Positions 46,148 to 53,421 of a stretch of DNA of 64,000 bases are shown piece by piece. Position numbers and translations under genes: made by a program. Numbering within the stretch: position 1 is the first letter of the stretch; every line of letters begins with the position of its first letter. A model generated the notes under the pieces. It was not told where the DNA came from, did not search any database, and worked only from the letters and a program-made list of their open reading frames with translations. Source of the stretch: Petrosia ficiformis (taxonomy: Eukaryota > Porifera > Demospongiae > Haplosclerida > Petrosiidae). The stretch is from NCBI GenBank assembly GCA_947044365.1, contig OX345637.1, positions 14,044,916-14,108,915 on the forward strand, read 5' to 3'.

Positions 46148-47389
46148 GGCTTTGTTAAAGTTACAAAGATTATACTGCCTGAAATATTAATTCTGAATAT
46201 GGTATCATTATAATTGGTTGACATACACACCCAACACCTACAAAGTTAATATAACACCTCAATGTCATCATACAAACCTTGTTATCAAATAATATACCAC
46301 CTTAATTGTACATTATTCTATTCTACAACTGCCATATGCTATAGTATACTTGGTAATGCTGAGAAATATATCATAATGCAATAGTCAGCCATAACAGTGT
46401 ATATGAATTACCTCATAGTGCAGTGCTAGAAAAAAAAAATACCTTGTGTTATAGTTTATGTAGAATTCCATATTACAAAGACATTGTGTAAAGACTGTTA
46501 CTATCACATGAGGATATTTCTTTAATAGCAAAAAAGTGAATTCCACTATATTTAAAATATATTTGTGGAATGCTGTAGATTACATAGTAATTATGTGGTC
46601 ACGTTTTTTATACACTATTATATATACACAATATTACTAATAAATTATAATTATATTCAGTTAGATAATTATAGTATGTGAAACTTATTTCGTTTTGGGA
46701 GAAGTTTTAAATATTGTTAGTGATGTTTTTAAATTTTTGTAAAGGGAGGATAGGATAATGATAATTACTGTAGTATACTGATAATACAATCAGTACATGG
46801 ATTACTAAATTCTTACCATGTTTTTCACTTTTATCCAAAAATTATATATTAATTTGTCTCCCCCAAAGGAAGTCACAAGCACCAAATGACTATATATATA
46901 ATGTATTGGTTATATTACACATCAAGCAATATCATGACACACGTTTATAACGGTCCTTCACTATTCCATTATATAATACTATCTACCATATATATAATCT
47001 ATGTATATGTATAATCTATGTATATACTCTTATGCTTTGGGACAATCAGGATAGTTTAATTCATCAATAATCATGTCAAAAACAATAAATGTTTAGACAA
47101 TTTCTATAATAATATAATCCACATTATAGTAAATAATAATACAGTTTTGTCTTTTTATTATATTAGCTATTACCCAGTCATGCAGTATACATGGTCAGGT
47201 AAGACGAAATACTCTACATAACACAAACTCTCACATGTACAAGATGATTTCACTGAACCTGAACAAATATCTAACAAAAACATGTAGAGGCCTATCGCAT
47301 GGTTAACTCCAGAATTACTCACCTGGAACGACAGTTGCATATAACGCAATCAAGATCAGTGAAAAGGAACAGCTTGTTGATATCTCCAT
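28825..47389 (-). CDS. Receptor D: Ig-Ig-FN3 membrane receptor, tail truncated
   Basis: Exons are 47323-47389, 45731-46039, 45393-45677, 31494-31781, 31028-31110, 30554-30794, 29140-29574, 28900-29067 and 28825-28838, totalling 630 codons with the stop. Signal peptide MEISTSCSFSLILIALYATV. Ig1 keeps its Cys pair. Ig2 has Val and Met at the Cys positions. FN3, second FN3-like, membrane-proximal, short Ser/Thr stalk and TM exons match copy C. The final exon reads only Gly-Ser-Cys-Ala before TGA at 28825-28827, so all tyrosine motifs are lost. The intron between Ig2 and FN3 is about 13.6 kb, against about 0.8 kb in A, C and E, because of the transposon nest at 32066-45170. Whether that intron is spliced is untested. 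It may act as a tail-less or decoy receptor, or be decaying. Confidence 0.7.
29594..29692. repeat. AT microsatellite in receptor D intron
   Basis: Almost uninterrupted AT dinucleotides over about 100 bp. Confidence 0.95.
32213..32684 (+). pseudogene. Internally deleted piggyBac-like transposase
   Basis: A start at 32213 gives an acidic N-terminal piece (DDWRSDEETSNNEND) ending at a possible splice donor near 32297. After about 90 bp the sequence resumes in the transposase C-terminus: RPRSSLENQPERL, a TGA, then a cysteine-rich cross-brace finger with CILC, YHCKTC, LCPIPCF and YHK. The whole catalytic DDD core is missing. Plus strand, close to the left end. Confidence 0.65.
33110..33640 (+). 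repeat. Hairpin-ended direct repeat, copy 1
   Basis: Shares with the copies at 36240-36680 and 44395-44900, in the same orientation, TGAGTTATAAA, AATTCCTAC, TATAATTTGAAGTCTACCA, TGAAATGTCA, an ACACAGACA run and the GC-rich terminal hairpin ACCCTTCCGCCTACGCTACG...CGAGGGTAATTAC. A related hairpin half is at about 32766-32802. No family recognised. Confidence 0.65.
33965..34498 (-). CDS. Coiled-coil / QWSNRGGG-repeat protein (unknown)
   Basis: Intronless ORF of 177 codons. Residues 1-45 form a charged coiled coil (VERLEETIKQMAETIKQQQ). A basic patch VKRKRDRK follows. Residues about 75-165 are repeats, first QQWSGEQQFNGE, then QWSNRGGGQ about six times, an RGG-like low-complexity arrangement often linked with RNA binding or condensates. 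It is head-to-head with the 34800 ORF across 301 bp. On its strand a TATAAATA lies about 40 bp before the ATG. I know no homologue. It could be cargo of the transposon nest. A second, shifted frame over the repeats is a shadow. Confidence 0.5.
   Translation of the reverse strand: MEAEALVETKKIVERLEETIKQMAETIKQQQEQIEEIRSKETEEAETPEAAVKRKRDRKGQYIQSSSKDGLNGDGEQQWSGEQQFNGEQQWSGEQQFNGEQQWSNRGGGQQWSNRGGGQQWSNRGGGQQWSNRGGGQQWSNRGRGHQWSNRGGGKKWSNRSRQRRQRGGKYFISFNL
34499..34799. promoter_or_regulatory. Bidirectional promoter with two TATA boxes
   Basis: A minus-strand TATAAATA is at about 34537-34545 and a plus-strand TATAAAA at about 34759-34765, each about 40 bp from its ATG. Between them lies a direct repeat (GAGGTGAGAACTC[AG]AAGTGATCCTC at about 34628 and 34660). 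The arrangement is compact and symmetrical. Confidence 0.5.
34800..35336 (+). CDS. Glu/Gln-rich repeat protein with conserved C-terminus (unknown)
   Basis: Intronless ORF of 178 codons. The N-terminal half is KQEEEQQ repeats (acidic, helical). The C-terminal half is different: LLLSFEEPDEELEKLPL, a basic PKRPR, then FTLHSRPMRVFTVQIP and KKRLRL. The two basic clusters could be nuclear signals. The C-terminal block recurs at 35640-35787, so it is an element-specific domain, not random low complexity. Divergent from the 33965-34498 gene, with which it shares a promoter. Function unknown. Confidence 0.5.
   Translation: MAQREEKEERIEAEEEKQEEEQQKQEEEQQKQEEEQQKQEEEQQNQMEEEQKQGAEQQSQMEEEQEEEQNQTEEEQKQEGEEQKQAEENDLKIDNELLLSFEEPDEELEKLPLAFTPKRPRTSSHSSPYNRTYFYNSRPQIATPREFTLHSRPMRVFTVQIPQGEPAKKRLRLALWLD
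35541..35787 (+). pseudogene. Rearranged partial copy of the divergent gene pair
   Basis: Bases 35541-35635 resemble the 5' coding part of the minus-strand gene (compare 34270-34400). Bases 35640-35787 encode FSLQSRPMRVFTVQIPGEP and KKKSLAL, matching the C-terminus of the plus-strand gene. The promoter and repeats between are gone, so this looks like a deletion derivative of a second copy. Confidence 0.6.
36071..36109. repeat. (AT)n microsatellite
   Basis: Uninterrupted AT run of about 39 bp. Confidence 0.95.
36240..36680 (+). repeat. Hairpin-ended direct repeat, copy 2
   Basis: Degraded copy of 33110-33640. The terminal hairpin reads ACCTATCCGCCTACACTACA...GAGAGTAATA. Its 5' part matches copy 3 through CAATGGTG, GCAACCATTAC and GCGACAG.CATGAAACAGGAT. 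From 36690 to 36890 I see nothing recognisable. Confidence 0.55.
36895..37352. repeat. Minisatellite beyond the Helentron stop codon
   Basis: About nine copies of a unit containing TTTTTTCAACTGTGTTCACA and CATCACAGTG. Start-to-start spacing is about 38-50 bp for the first seven and about 72 bp for the last ones, which carry an added ATATTATATCAGAAG. It lies 120 bp past the Helentron stop, where Helentron termini often hold tandem repeats (general family knowledge). Confidence 0.85.
37473..44195 (-). CDS. Helentron protein: 2A, OTU, HUH Rep, PIF1 helicase, APE-like endonuclease
   Basis: Uninterrupted frame of 2240 codons. Residues 61-69 (GDVETNPGP) are a canonical 2A sequence, preceded by a hydrophobic segment; translation would release after Gly68. 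Residues about 115-275 are 23-residue basic repeats. Cys pairs near 300 and 345-360 look like zinc fingers. The OTU-type protease has D582-G-N-C585 and a likely catalytic H730 (YHYVGL). The Helitron Rep part has H1035-A-H1037 (SPHAH) and the two tyrosines Y1211 and Y1215 (MYVAAYMMK). The PIF1 helicase has GPGGVGKS at 1561-1568, D1651-E1652 and a C-terminal AYVACSRV. The endonuclease has LNVRS near 2021, E2057 (CETW), YRPP, GDFN with D2165, and S-D2230-H2231. All catalytic positions I can check are present. OTU plus a C-terminal endonuclease places it with Helentrons rather than canonical Helitrons. Likely autonomous or only recently silenced. Confidence 0.9.
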   Translation of the reverse strand: MSYTTYISMVSIEQWRAAIGGFNHLKIITASSISKSCKHLSLVLYCLYACNCVQLVLLLSGDVETNPGPPYKLCPQCSTSVNIKKAICECGFVFRKSKTGGQVEGRRQSARLARKTKLSLESPQEASYRKEQDKLMKTRKRILESPQEASYRKEQNKLAMTRKRILESPQEASYRKEQDKLMKTRKRILESPQEASYRKEQNKLTMTRKRILESPQEASYRKEQDKLMKTRKRILESSQKASYRKEQNKLEMTRKRSLETNEDSNKRKAIDKLAKKARRASSITIDNAITAFLTKVKIGPEFVCTSCHRMMYKKCVVPFNRTKYKKHSFDVLNNVFCDEFKHVCSDGKQWVCKTCDSALTRGNMPLQAKANGLQLQPIPPELSSLNALELRLISLRIPFMKMVALPSGKQCCIHGPAVNVPSKLDTICTLLPRLPSQTELIPLKLKRKLQYKGHYMYNYVRPDKVMNALIWLKANNPLYANISINNDWINDSLANDTGLFTSLTQQPNEMVNKEEPNEIVNTEELSEIVTTEQPNEIVTTKQPELIMEVSTSDQLDIITNAYKMLSSIAQRNGYNIHDVAADGNCLFAAIAYQLPSIGIHNIDIHALRNNVVSHLENNPYVNDVHYSNFLSAPVSTSNSYNADTEAPTAEDEYISSIGDPNIQTLLRWQKYLQRLSEGAWGDNIAVQGICEMLNITINILSTLNPNMVVITPNTGTSQGNVFIALIEQYHYVGLDKIEVPSNVCESESTDDSLNDVTIEEGDEHTRQITGGPQESMLSVENPEADDQIYSVAPAEGQKPIYIMTDSNFEEMCNPDKLCFGSGGFTAERPRKLTYRKYFNQRILDVDGRFAKDLDYLFVAQYIVEAKQILDDANNFIWRQKPCRQYGGQPVTASQVKNQAFMSDYVRNDKAYRFMKNVRGSPAYYQRTFYDLLAMIRQLGTPTWFLTLSPADMKWPDMIQIIAKQYGVIYTDDQVASLSFEEKSNWLRRNPVTAARHFQNRLNMFFQEFLKSTANPLGEIVDYAIRIEFQARGSPHAHTVIWVKDAPKFGVNEDSEVCNFIDKYIACCIPEEEGLLKELVLQRQQHKHSTYCRKGKTCRFHFPRPPSPKTLIAKPDPNSDTLVNAQSVLTKVRGKIINDTVDVSLNQLLIDTEIEHDKYLQALSISNVGNVVVLKREPNECKINNYNGPVLQAWQANMDLQYVLNAYACVMYVAAYMMKTERQIGELLKRVASEVRSEELITQLRKVGAAFLNHREVSAQEAVYRMLSIPMKQLSRSVVFVNTNPKHERIAVLKNTAAIEQLEDDDDDVFQKSLIDRYQHRPHDLDSMCLADFAANYVTSYKPKDQSDVLPPSESETTSLKITLTDGFGKMNKRKREAVIRFRKYNKDTDSTNYCRSKLMLYYPWRDENRDLISTFATYEEHYNNVQTLVLGNETKYNLTSDEFVQYDEEGPPEHLWADIAPSTEENRTQVLQEEEEQLTHVAQEDIDDNSSLITQTSGIHARFESAANKQELPAEEYRKLLRELNQKQKEIVMFHRNWCKRAVIALKTGKPVKPYRVFLSGPGGVGKSHVIRLIQSDTIKLLKLSGMFEPGDVVVLLTAPTGVAAFNISGMTLHSALLLGRTKFVGFQPLSNERLNTLRYKLSKLMLIIIDEVSMVGSNTLLEINKRLQQIKGVMPDVTFGGVSVLAVGDLYQLPPIAQPALFDMMNDCYARLYGSGSLWVDEFKMIELDEVMRQRGDTQFIELLCRMRTAQCTSEDFDVLKTRIVKPDSPNYPNEALHVYRLNKDVDYRNDLMLNRLASKDDQYFIEASDSIAGQTRHIDLSRLSSKRSDTGGLHAVLKIAIGARVMLTTNVNVSDGLVNGARGVVVDIVSNDNNKVTNILVVFDNSNIGIDAIHSSPFHSSFPRAVPLIKCEVQFPAMGKRGAEVTRLQFPLTLSWATTIHKVQGLTLDEIVVDMQGRFSPGQAYVACSRVKSLEGLFILNYNPTAIKQSDKVTNEMVRLSNHLLKPVPHPNFRNFMNETTVTIALLNVRSISAKISDILIDTNIQAADIICFCETWLLPSEASPCIKQDHVILRCDRANDGVRGGGVMISMPQTMKVYSSMKIISNGIESILVTLTLYCNITVLLSLIYRPPNVPLNNLIDFLSNMISQTCQCNLPIIILGDFNEDLVDKPNSPLLILMENNGFVQLVSYRTTDRGTVIDHIYIKNLPYMYTCTEIVFDVSDTYYSDHDTIYCTFKF
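43395..43850 (-). repeat. 69-bp coding repeats in the Helentron, 138-bp higher-order period
   Basis: Six good copies and one decayed copy of RILESPQEASYRKEQ.KL. They alternate strictly between endings DKLMKTRK and NKL.MTRK, so the amplification unit was a pair of repeats. Confidence 0.85.
44395..44900 (+). repeat. Hairpin-ended direct repeat, copy 3
   Basis: Best preserved copy of the 33110-33640 family, ending in ACACAGACACACAGACA and the hairpin CCCTTCCGCCTACGCTACGC...GAGGGTAATTAC. It lies between the Helentron start and the right end of the piggyBac-type insertion. Confidence 0.65.
46045..46150. repeat. AT/GTAT microsatellite in receptor D intron 1
   Basis: Runs of AT with interspersed GTATAT, just upstream of the Ig1 exon. 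Confidence 0.9.
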
Positions 47390-47514
47390 TTTGCTAGCCG
47401 ATCCAAGAGACTGGAGTTGAACAATAGTAAGTCTGTCACTACTGTAACGTGTTATCTTATATAGGAATCAATCATCCAGAGTCTCGTCCCAGCCACACCC
47501 ACGCAGTTTAATAG

Positions 47515-47648
47515 TATGGCCATCTTCTAATTGTTTGCCAGCGCGTTGCTTGTCAGGCAGGATAACTTCCTTATCTTCTCAATTGTATTACTAGGTTCAA
47601 CCTCAAGGGTACTGGTCTTACCAGTGAGGGTCTTCATGAAAATCTGTA
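47515..47648 (-). pseudogene. Short polyubiquitin remnant upstream of receptor D
   Basis: Minus strand: initial ATA for ATG, then [19 protein letters not shown], then scattered ubiquitin fragments with large deletions. Confidence 0.65.
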
Positions 47649-47649
47649 T

Positions 47650-48095
47650 GCAAGTGATTGGTTATCTCAATTCAATCTAAGGTATCTCAATTCGATCTAA
47701 GTTTGTAAAGTGAAACTAAGTTTCTATATTCCAATCATCCCAGCATGACTTTATTTAAATGTACATTATATTTAATAGTCTATGTGTCTCATAGCCTGTT
47801 GTTCTCTGCATAATAGACTTGTAACAGACTAATAGTATTTAATAATGACAGAAGTAAGGATCTTTGATGGTTTCTAGATCTGTAATGAAACTAAGTTTAT
47901 TTACTATAGTTTCTATATTCAATCATCGAAACTCAAGTTAGGGATGATTAGAATATAGAAACTAGCAAAGATCCTTAGCTTCCCTATCAAAAATCCTTGC
48001 ATTCAATTGCTATTAAATACTGTCACCAATCTATTATTATTATACAGGACTTGGAGAATTATACAATTAATTAAAGGGTGACTGAAATGAATTTT
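47650..48095. other. Spacer with dispersed palindromic repeat
   Basis: Holds a copy (about 47885-47985) of the palindrome best seen at 60755-60848, plus flanking sequence shared with 60600-60900. No gene seen. Confidence 0.5.
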
Positions 48096-48102
48096 TTCTA
48101 TT

Positions 48103-49313
48103 TTTATGGCCCGTAGGGGCATCCTTAGGATTGCTTCCCATGGGTTCGAACTATTCTTGTGTCCACTTGCGCTGTTCTATACGTAGCTAAGGAAGTTGCG
48201 CCATTGGTGGGGGGCTCGGTCAATTAATGGGCGTGGTGCTTTATAGGACACGCGATAGAGCTACAGACCAGCGTAAAGAAGCTATTCAACCTATTCTACC
48301 TGAAATATATTCCCAAAATTCTGCAAGATCCTTTAAAAGTTAAGGAGAGTAGATATCAAAATAATAACTATAATATGCTGTTTCTCCCCCAGAATGTTTC
48401 ATGCTTGGTGCTACTGGATGATTACTGAATGCTGGACACCATAAAGCAATCCGGCTTAGGCCCTACTTTTTTCTCTATATATTTTGTTAAGTTTTAATAT
48501 CCTATTATTCATGCTTTTGGTCAAATAGAACATTGCATTTCACTAGTTTTAATGGGGAGAAATGCACTTTTTTACTTCATCCAAATCAGTAGGCGGGTCT
48601 GGGAATGTGGCTACTAACAGTTATGAAAAACAAAGAGAAAAAGCAGTAGACCAAACTAACTCAATTTCATACAGTGCAATGTATTTCAGAAGCAAATTAC
48701 ATTTGGATCAAAATGATAACGTATCATGTTTGAGGTTACACATTTCCTTGCTGTGGATGGCTATTCTGGAATGATTAATAGCCACTTCACTGTAGCTAAC
48801 AGAAAACAGTAAAAGCAACATGCTGTAATACTAATGTTATAGATACTCATTACCATGTTGTAATGTATAGTAGAGTAGTTTCTTTGAGCCTTAATAACAT
48901 GGTAGAATGTTTTTAATTATCAATAACAACAAGATATATAGAGAAACAAAGTATCCCTATGATTGCTTTGTGGTGTCCAGCATTCAATAATCATGGCTAA
49001 CTTTATGATGCCTATTATAGTTATTATTTGATTATCTACTCTGTTTACCTTTTAAAGAACCTTGTAGAATATATTTCAGGTAGAATAGCTAGCTATTAGT
49101 TCCAGTTTCTACGTAAGCTACACAGCTTTCTTTCTGCTGGTCTGTAGAGCTTGAGCGCGCGTTCTTTTACGCGCTACGCCCATTAATTGACCGAGCCCCC
49201 CAGGAATGATGTAACTCCCTTAACTACGTATACCACGCATACTCGCGTAAGTGACACAAACATATATAGTTCGAACCCGTGGGAAAGCAATCATAGGGAT
49301 GGCCCTACGGGCC
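48103..49313. mobile_element. Foldback element with ~150-bp terminal inverted repeats
   Basis: The left end starts TATGGCCCGTAGGG and contains GGGTTCGAACTA and GGGGGCTCGGTCAATTAATGG. The right end is its complement (CCATTAATTGACCGAGCCCC, AGTTCGAACCCG, CCCTACGGGCCATA). An internal inverted pair (TACTGAATGCTGGACACCA / TGGTGTCCAGCATTCAATAA) also exists. No transposase; the 48562-48774 ORF is not convincing. Confidence 0.75.
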
Positions 49314-49319
49314 ATAATA

Positions 49320-49851
49320 ATTAATGAAACAAGTGTATATAGAGAAAAAAACATCCCTATATTTGCTTTGTGATGACTATGTATTAAGCATTGCTGATGG
49401 CACTAGTATCTCTACCTTTCTGTGTACTCGAAAGCTGGGGCCTGAAGAAGTAAGTGTAACCGTGATTGCAGTCTAAGTACACAGATCTTTGATGAACTGA
49501 CTGAAGTACTCCTACAAGGTTCTAAATGATGACTTCCTCATATCTGAAACTTAACAACTTATTATACTTACTTGTTAAAGATTCTTGCATAATATTTATA
49601 CTGTTTCTCTGCTATATACAACAGTTATTAGCAGTTTCTGAATCTTCCTGGCTTGTCTGTAGCTCGAAGAGCCCAGAACGCGCGTTCTTTTACGAGCCAC
49701 GCCCATTAATTGACCGAGCCCCCGGGAATGACGCAACTTCCTTAACTACGTATACAACGCATAGTCGCGCAAGTGACACAAACATATATATATATATACA
49801 TTAAACCCCGTGGAAAGCAATTATAGGGATGGCCCTATGGGCCATAAAAAA
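49320..49851. mobile_element. Partial second copy of the foldback element
   Basis: Direct repeat of the right half of 48103-49313, ending CCCTATGGGCCATA. A third fragment (about 50290-50400, to ACAAACATATAT) is interrupted by the next element, and a left-end fragment is at 60960-61070. Between 49852 and 50290 I see AT-rich sequence only. Confidence 0.65.
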
Positions 49852-50404
49852 AAAACTTTTTAAATTAATAATAATTTTATTATTGTTATTGATAATTTAA
49901 AAATTTCTACCATGTTATTAAGGCTCAAAGAAACTACTCTACTATGCTGTATTACACCTTATTACCGTAATATAATAATAATATTATTATAAATTTAATT
50001 GTGAAATATATTAAATCTGCAAATCTGCAAATCTGCAAATTGTGCTTTTTGAAATAAGTGACTCTGTTGTAATATTTATCTTAATTTGCAGATCTACAGT
50101 TTTAAAAATTTGCAAATTATATTTACAGATTAGCATATTTATAGATTTGTATATAGATTTAATTTCAGATTGACCACATTCATACACTGGTTCCAGACTC
50201 TTCCTTCATATAGTAGCCAATCTCTCTTGTTATTTTTGTTTGCAGCCTTAATAGAACTGGTTGTGAGAAAAAGACATGTATGACAATGTTAGTTGAATTA
50301 TTTTATGCACTACGCCCATTAAATGACTGTCTCCCCCTAATGACGTAACTTTTTTTAAATAAGTATACAACGCATACTCGTGAAAGTGGCCACAAACATA
50401 TATG

Positions 50405-52791
50405 GGGCGTTGAAAATGAAAAGGGCCCTTAGGGTGAAATTAACGTTTGTAAAATACGATAAAATTAGTAAAAAAATTTTTTTTACCAAAAATGAGATTT
50501 TATCACCAGTTGTTAGAAATAATTATGTCTGGAGAAGCTATATACCAAATACTACATTTTCTAATCTTTTCTAGCTCATGCTACAAGATGCTCAATGAAA
50601 AGGTCAAAGGTCAAATTTTGGAGCATGTGATCAGCATGCTAATGTCATATGTCTAGTAAAATGGCGCTGGTGCCTGAGTATGCTATAGCACTTGATGGAG
50701 TAGATTCTGCAACCCAGGCTGGTTTAGTGAGTGATGAGGAAGATTTTTATGGCTCTAACTCAAGTGAGAAGTCAGACATTAGTGAAGATGAAGATAGTGA
50801 CAGTGAAGTATTAAACTACAGTCCAAACATGTCTCAGGATGATCTGCAGGCAAGAGCAAAAATTGCAAGCACTAGGAGAGTGAGCAGAACAGAGTTGGGA
50901 AGCGCTGAAGGCGTGTATGTACCATCTAGTGATCCACTCTATGAGGAAGTTAGCAAGACATTGTCAGAATCGTGCTGTGAAGATAATTGTTTATCATTAT
51001 TTGATGTAAGTGAAGTGTACCAGTTTCTGTTGAACTTGTTGGAGATGTCTAAAGAACAGAAAAGTATGCTGCTTCTTGGTAAGCTACACATACTTTCCAG
51101 AGCAGGAGAGCCAATTAATCATGCACGCAAGAAGGGAGGTAAACGTCAGCGAGTTACATATAATTATGCATTTGATCATCGTGAAGTATGCAAGAAAGCC
51201 TTCCTGTTTCTTCATAATATTGGTGAAAAACAGTTCAAAAATATGGTTAAGCATCTTCGGGAAAATGGTCCAATTCCCATTGTTCATGGAAATGTTGGTA
51301 AATTACCTTCAACTGTCTATCCATTTCAAGTTGTAGTGGATGTAGTCCAATATATAAAAAAAATATGCCGAAATACATGGACTGCCCCACAACCATCTGC
51401 CAGAAGTGGCAGAGCTGATATACCGCCTATCTATTTGCCAGCCTCCCAAAATTTCAAAATAGTTCATGATCACTATGTCAAGGCAGTTATGGACCAAGAT
51501 CCTTCTCAACGTGTCATGCAGTATCGGTCTTTTGTTGATGTATGGTACAAATGTGTACCAGAAATACAGTTTATGACCCCACGCACTGATGTGTGTTCCA
51601 TTTGTCAAGGTTATCGTAATAAAATCAAAGAAGCTATTTCTGAACAAGATAAATTAACACTTACCTCTGCTTTCTCAGATCATCTCCATCAAGCTCAGAG
51701 AGAGTGCCAATACTACCTGGATTGTTGTAGGCGTGATGTATTACCTACTGTTTCTCCTGGTGCAGCACATACATGTATGTACGCACATTATACCTTTGAT
51801 TTTGCAGAGCAGCTGCACTTACCTCATCATTCTCGCCAGGTGGGACCCATGTACTTCAAAGTTGGTAGAAGAGTTCAGTTGTTTGGAATTTGTTGTGATA
51901 CCAACAAAATCCAAGTAAATTGTCTCATCGATGAATCAGAATCTATTGGGCAAAATGGAACCAAAACCCATGGGCCTAACTCAGTTATCTCTATGCTTGA
52001 TCACTACTTTGCCACTCATGGTTTGAATGAATTGATCTGCCATTGCCATGCAGATAACTGTGTTGGGCAGAATAAGAATCGCTTTGTCCTAGGGTATTTA
52101 TCATGGCATGTTATTACAGGAAAAAATAGAGAAATCAATCTATCATTTATGGAAGTAGGCCATACCAGGTGTCTCGTCGATGGCCATTTCGGCCTAATTT
52201 AAAAAATGTATCGGAGAATGGACTGTGACAGTCTACAACATCTAGCTGATGCCACATCCCGATCCACTAAAAGCAATATTCCACAACTCTTCACATGGCA
52301 ATGGCGAAATTGGGATGTATTCATCAATTCATTATTTAAAGCCATTCCTGGAATACAAAAATATCACCACTTTAAAGTCAGCTGTGATTATCCTGGAATT
52401 GTTTTTGTGAGGGAAAAATTTGATTCTCCTGAAAATCAAATATCTATATAAACGTGGTATAACTGCTGAGAAAGTGTGCACAGCTAGGCTGCCAGAGGTG
52501 ATTTTACCTGGAGGGATGTCTCCAGATAGACAGCAATACTTATACACTCAAGTTCGACCATTCGTGAGACCTGAATTCCAAAATATCACTTGTCCACCAG
52601 TATCTTAACTTTAAATGACTTTTTCTCGAAAGGTGTTTTTGTGACCATTGAACTGAATATAGCTATTAATAAAATTTACTGTTGTGTTTTTGTTTCCTGA
52701 TTAGTTAATATGAATCTAGAATGTTTTAAAACCACATCAAAAATTAAAAAAACAATTTTTGAAATTTCACCCTAAGGGCCCTCAATGACCC
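50405..52791 (+). mobile_element. DNA transposon with GGGCCCTTAGGGTGAAATT inverted ends
   Basis: AGGGCCCTTAGGGTGAAATT near 50423-50442 recurs as complement near 52763-52782, and both ends start near GGG.(.)TTGA. Flanks are ATATAT on both sides, compatible with a target duplication but ambiguous in AT-rich DNA. Inserted into a fragment of the foldback element, so it is younger than that. Confidence 0.7.
50649..52606 (+). pseudogene. Transposase-like gene (resembles DUF7869 proteins), nearly intact
   Basis: The open frame 50649-52202 codes 517 residues. It has an acidic N-terminus, a CSICQGY finger-like motif, FDFAEQLHLP near residue 385, CHADNCVGQNKNR near 470 and VGHTRCLVDGHFG near the end. 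The last three are the spaced Asp/His motifs I associate with an RNase H-like fold. A single in-frame TAA at 52200-52202 interrupts it. The frame continues to 52451, and after a shift near 52430 to 52606 (PEVILPGGMSPDRQQYLY). The family name is from memory and uncertain. Only two lesions are seen, so it is recently inactivated or possibly read through. Confidence 0.6.
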
Positions 52792-52829
52792 ATATATATA
52801 TATGTATTATATATATATATATATATTAC

Positions 52830-53160
52830 TGGTATACTGGAATCAACTAAAGGGACTGTTGAGAAAATACATACTAGGAATTATGTACTCTTAGTAGGAC
52901 TTGGAGTGTAAGTTGTAGCTCACACACACAAATATAATATAATCTCAGTATAAGATTTGTAATTATTATTATTACTGTCAAATATTGTCTGCAGTTATTT
53001 TCTTGTCAGTCATTTTTGTATTCCAAATTACGTTTGTGGCGAGGGTTCTGCACTATGAGTGCATTCATTGACCCTATTGTTGCTATCGACCTTGTTGTTG
53101 GTGTTATTTATTGACCCTTTTGTTGTTATTGACCTGTTGTTCCTATCAACCCTGTTGTTT
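52830..53160 (-). pseudogene. Receptor relic with stalk repeat, parallel to 25970-26590
   Basis: Matches 26210-26560 closely (TACTGGTATACTGGAATCAA, AGTGTAAGTTGTAGCTCACA, and the CCCT.TTGTTG stalk units). It lies just downstream of copy E, as the other relic lies downstream of copy D. Confidence 0.6.
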
Positions 53161-53421
53161 ATAGTGACCATGTTGTTCCTATTGATTTTGCTCATGAAAT
53201 TGTTTCATCACCAGATTCACAACTTGTTTTGATTAAATAGTTTGAAGTTTGTACATGAAGATATTAATTCCTAATTTTTTAACAATGACATCATGTTTAC
53301 AACAATACAAGAAGAAAAGTATAACAACTTTTACAATTAAAACACAACATGCAGAAAAGTACACATGTTTTACACAGATAGTATAATTACATTTCTCATA
53401 TTTTATACATAAATATTTTGG

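Noticed and set aside
48562..48774. ORF inside the foldback element
   Set aside because: No motif, and the element looks non-autonomous.
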